The notes below the pieces were generated by a model. The model was given only the letters and a program-made list of their open reading frames with translations. It was not told where the DNA came from and searched no databases. DNA of 64,000 nt from JBDWFY01 sp039976075 (GTDB lineage: Bacteria > Pseudomonadota > Alphaproteobacteria > Rhizobiales > Stappiaceae), in assembly GCA_039976075.1 (NCBI GenBank), contig JBDWFY010000018.1:1-64000 (forward strand), given 5' to 3'. Below, piece after piece: positions 63,522 through 64,000 of this stretch (positions within the stretch are counted from its first letter, which is position 1; the number at the start of each line of letters is the position of its first letter). A program made the position numbers and the translations under genes.

Positions 63522-64000
63522 GAACGTGGGCGATCCTGCAAGCGCGAATGACATCAACCCGGATGCACGGGAAAGTATTGCGCCGGGCCGCTGGCCGATC
63601 TGTGCTTGGCTGGGTTGTACGTGCAATGCGTGCGACTGACGGAATTGATGGAGTTTGCGTCGCAATTCCAGAGGGCAGTGTGCATGACCCGGTTGCCGAT
63701 GAAGCAATAAATCTCGGCGTGGAAGTTGCCCGTGGCAGCGAACTGGACGTGTTGAACCGATTTACTGTTGCAACGAATGAAGTCGACGCCGAAGTCATAA
63801 TGCGTGTAACCACTGATTGTCCGCTGAGCGATCCATCGATTAACGCGCGTGTACTCGCTCTTCTGACCGAGCCAAGGGCTCAATATGCCTGCAATAATGA
63901 ACCATTCAGCTTTCCACATGGACTTGACTGTGAAGTATTCACACGCGAAGTGTTGGAGCGTGCCAACGACGAGGCCGTCTTGCCCAATGATAGAGAGCAT
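63518..64000 (+). CDS. SpsF-like cytidylyltransferase, partial (runs off the window)
   Basis: 161 codons are seen. The start MRTWAILQARMTSTRMHGKVL, with the QARMxSTRxxGK nucleotide-binding motif, is typical of the SpsF/PseF-type acylneuraminate cytidylyltransferases. The following RGSELDVLNRFTVA and RVTTDCPLSDP also fit. It activates the nonulosonate with CTP. The ATG overlaps the stop of the small GT2 gene (ATGA). The 3' end is outside the window. Confidence 0.88.
   Translation, partial: MRTWAILQARMTSTRMHGKVLRRAAGRSVLGWVVRAMRATDGIDGVCVAIPEGSVHDPVADEAINLGVEVARGSELDVLNRFTVATNEVDAEVIMRVTTDCPLSDPSINARVLALLTEPRAQYACNNEPFSFPHGLDCEVFTREVLERANDEAVLPNDREH

Overview
The window looks like chromosomal DNA of an alphaproteobacterium, most likely of the Hyphomicrobiales (Rhizobiales). 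The reasons are a CtrA/ChpT cell-cycle module with GANTC methylation sites, a rhizobial-type ornithine/lysine decarboxylase with homospermidine synthase, an EipA (DUF1134) protein, an RpoH sigma factor of the alphaproteobacterial type, and PutA with a divergent Lrp-type regulator. I could not name a genus. By eye the base composition is moderate in GC, with AT-richer stretches near 55.8-56.5 kb and 60 kb.

Layout. 1-5.7 kb: an A/C-rich gene-free start, then a leftward operon bioM-bioN-bioY (energy-coupling-factor biotin transporter) followed by an acyl-CoA ligase and an unusual thiolase-like protein. 5.7-10 kb: putA and its divergent regulator putR. 10.5-12.8 kb: egtB-egtD (ergothioneine). 12.9-17.5 kb: a LysR regulator, then homospermidine synthase carrying a long histone-H1-like tail, and ornithine/lysine decarboxylase. 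18-22 kb: an alpha/beta hydrolase, guanine deaminase and a periplasmic 5'-nucleotidase. 22.2-34.2 kb: a motility and cell-cycle block with a DUF2336 protein, a PqiA-like protein, fliJ-fliI, ctrA (divergent, rich regulatory region), a DUF1203 protein, cheR-cheB-cheY-cheW-cheA and chpT. 34.6-38.8 kb: envelope proteins (lipoprotein, YHS protein, EipA, coiled-coil membrane protein, MipA/OmpV). 38.9-45.6 kb: M3 peptidase, GST, DMT transporter, tRNA-Glu, rluD and rpoH. 45.7-47.7 kb: a TPP-riboswitch-controlled thiamine-precursor permease and binding protein with no ATPase beside them. 47.9-50.9 kb: a large single-pass membrane protein and purA. 51.5-64 kb: a surface-polysaccharide island with two glycosyltransferases, an FkbM methyltransferase, a decayed IS3-family element, an SGNH-type acyltransferase, and a run of genes for a nonulosonic (sialic-like, possibly pseudaminic) acid that continues off the right edge.

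How the genes work together. The chpT and ctrA products form the output of the cell-cycle phosphorelay and flank a chemotaxis operon and two flagellar export genes, so motility and cell-cycle timing are physically linked here. Decarboxylase plus homospermidine synthase would make homospermidine from ornithine. Guanine deaminase and 5'-nucleotidase suit purine scavenging. The right-hand island would build and attach an acidic nine-carbon sugar to a surface glycan.

Most genes belong to known families. The features I think least described are the homospermidine synthase with its basic repetitive tail, the thiolase-like protein in the biotin-transport operon that has lost two standard active-site residues, and the ATPase-less thiamine transporter with a short coupled ORF in its leader. 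No CRISPR array, prophage or restriction system was found.
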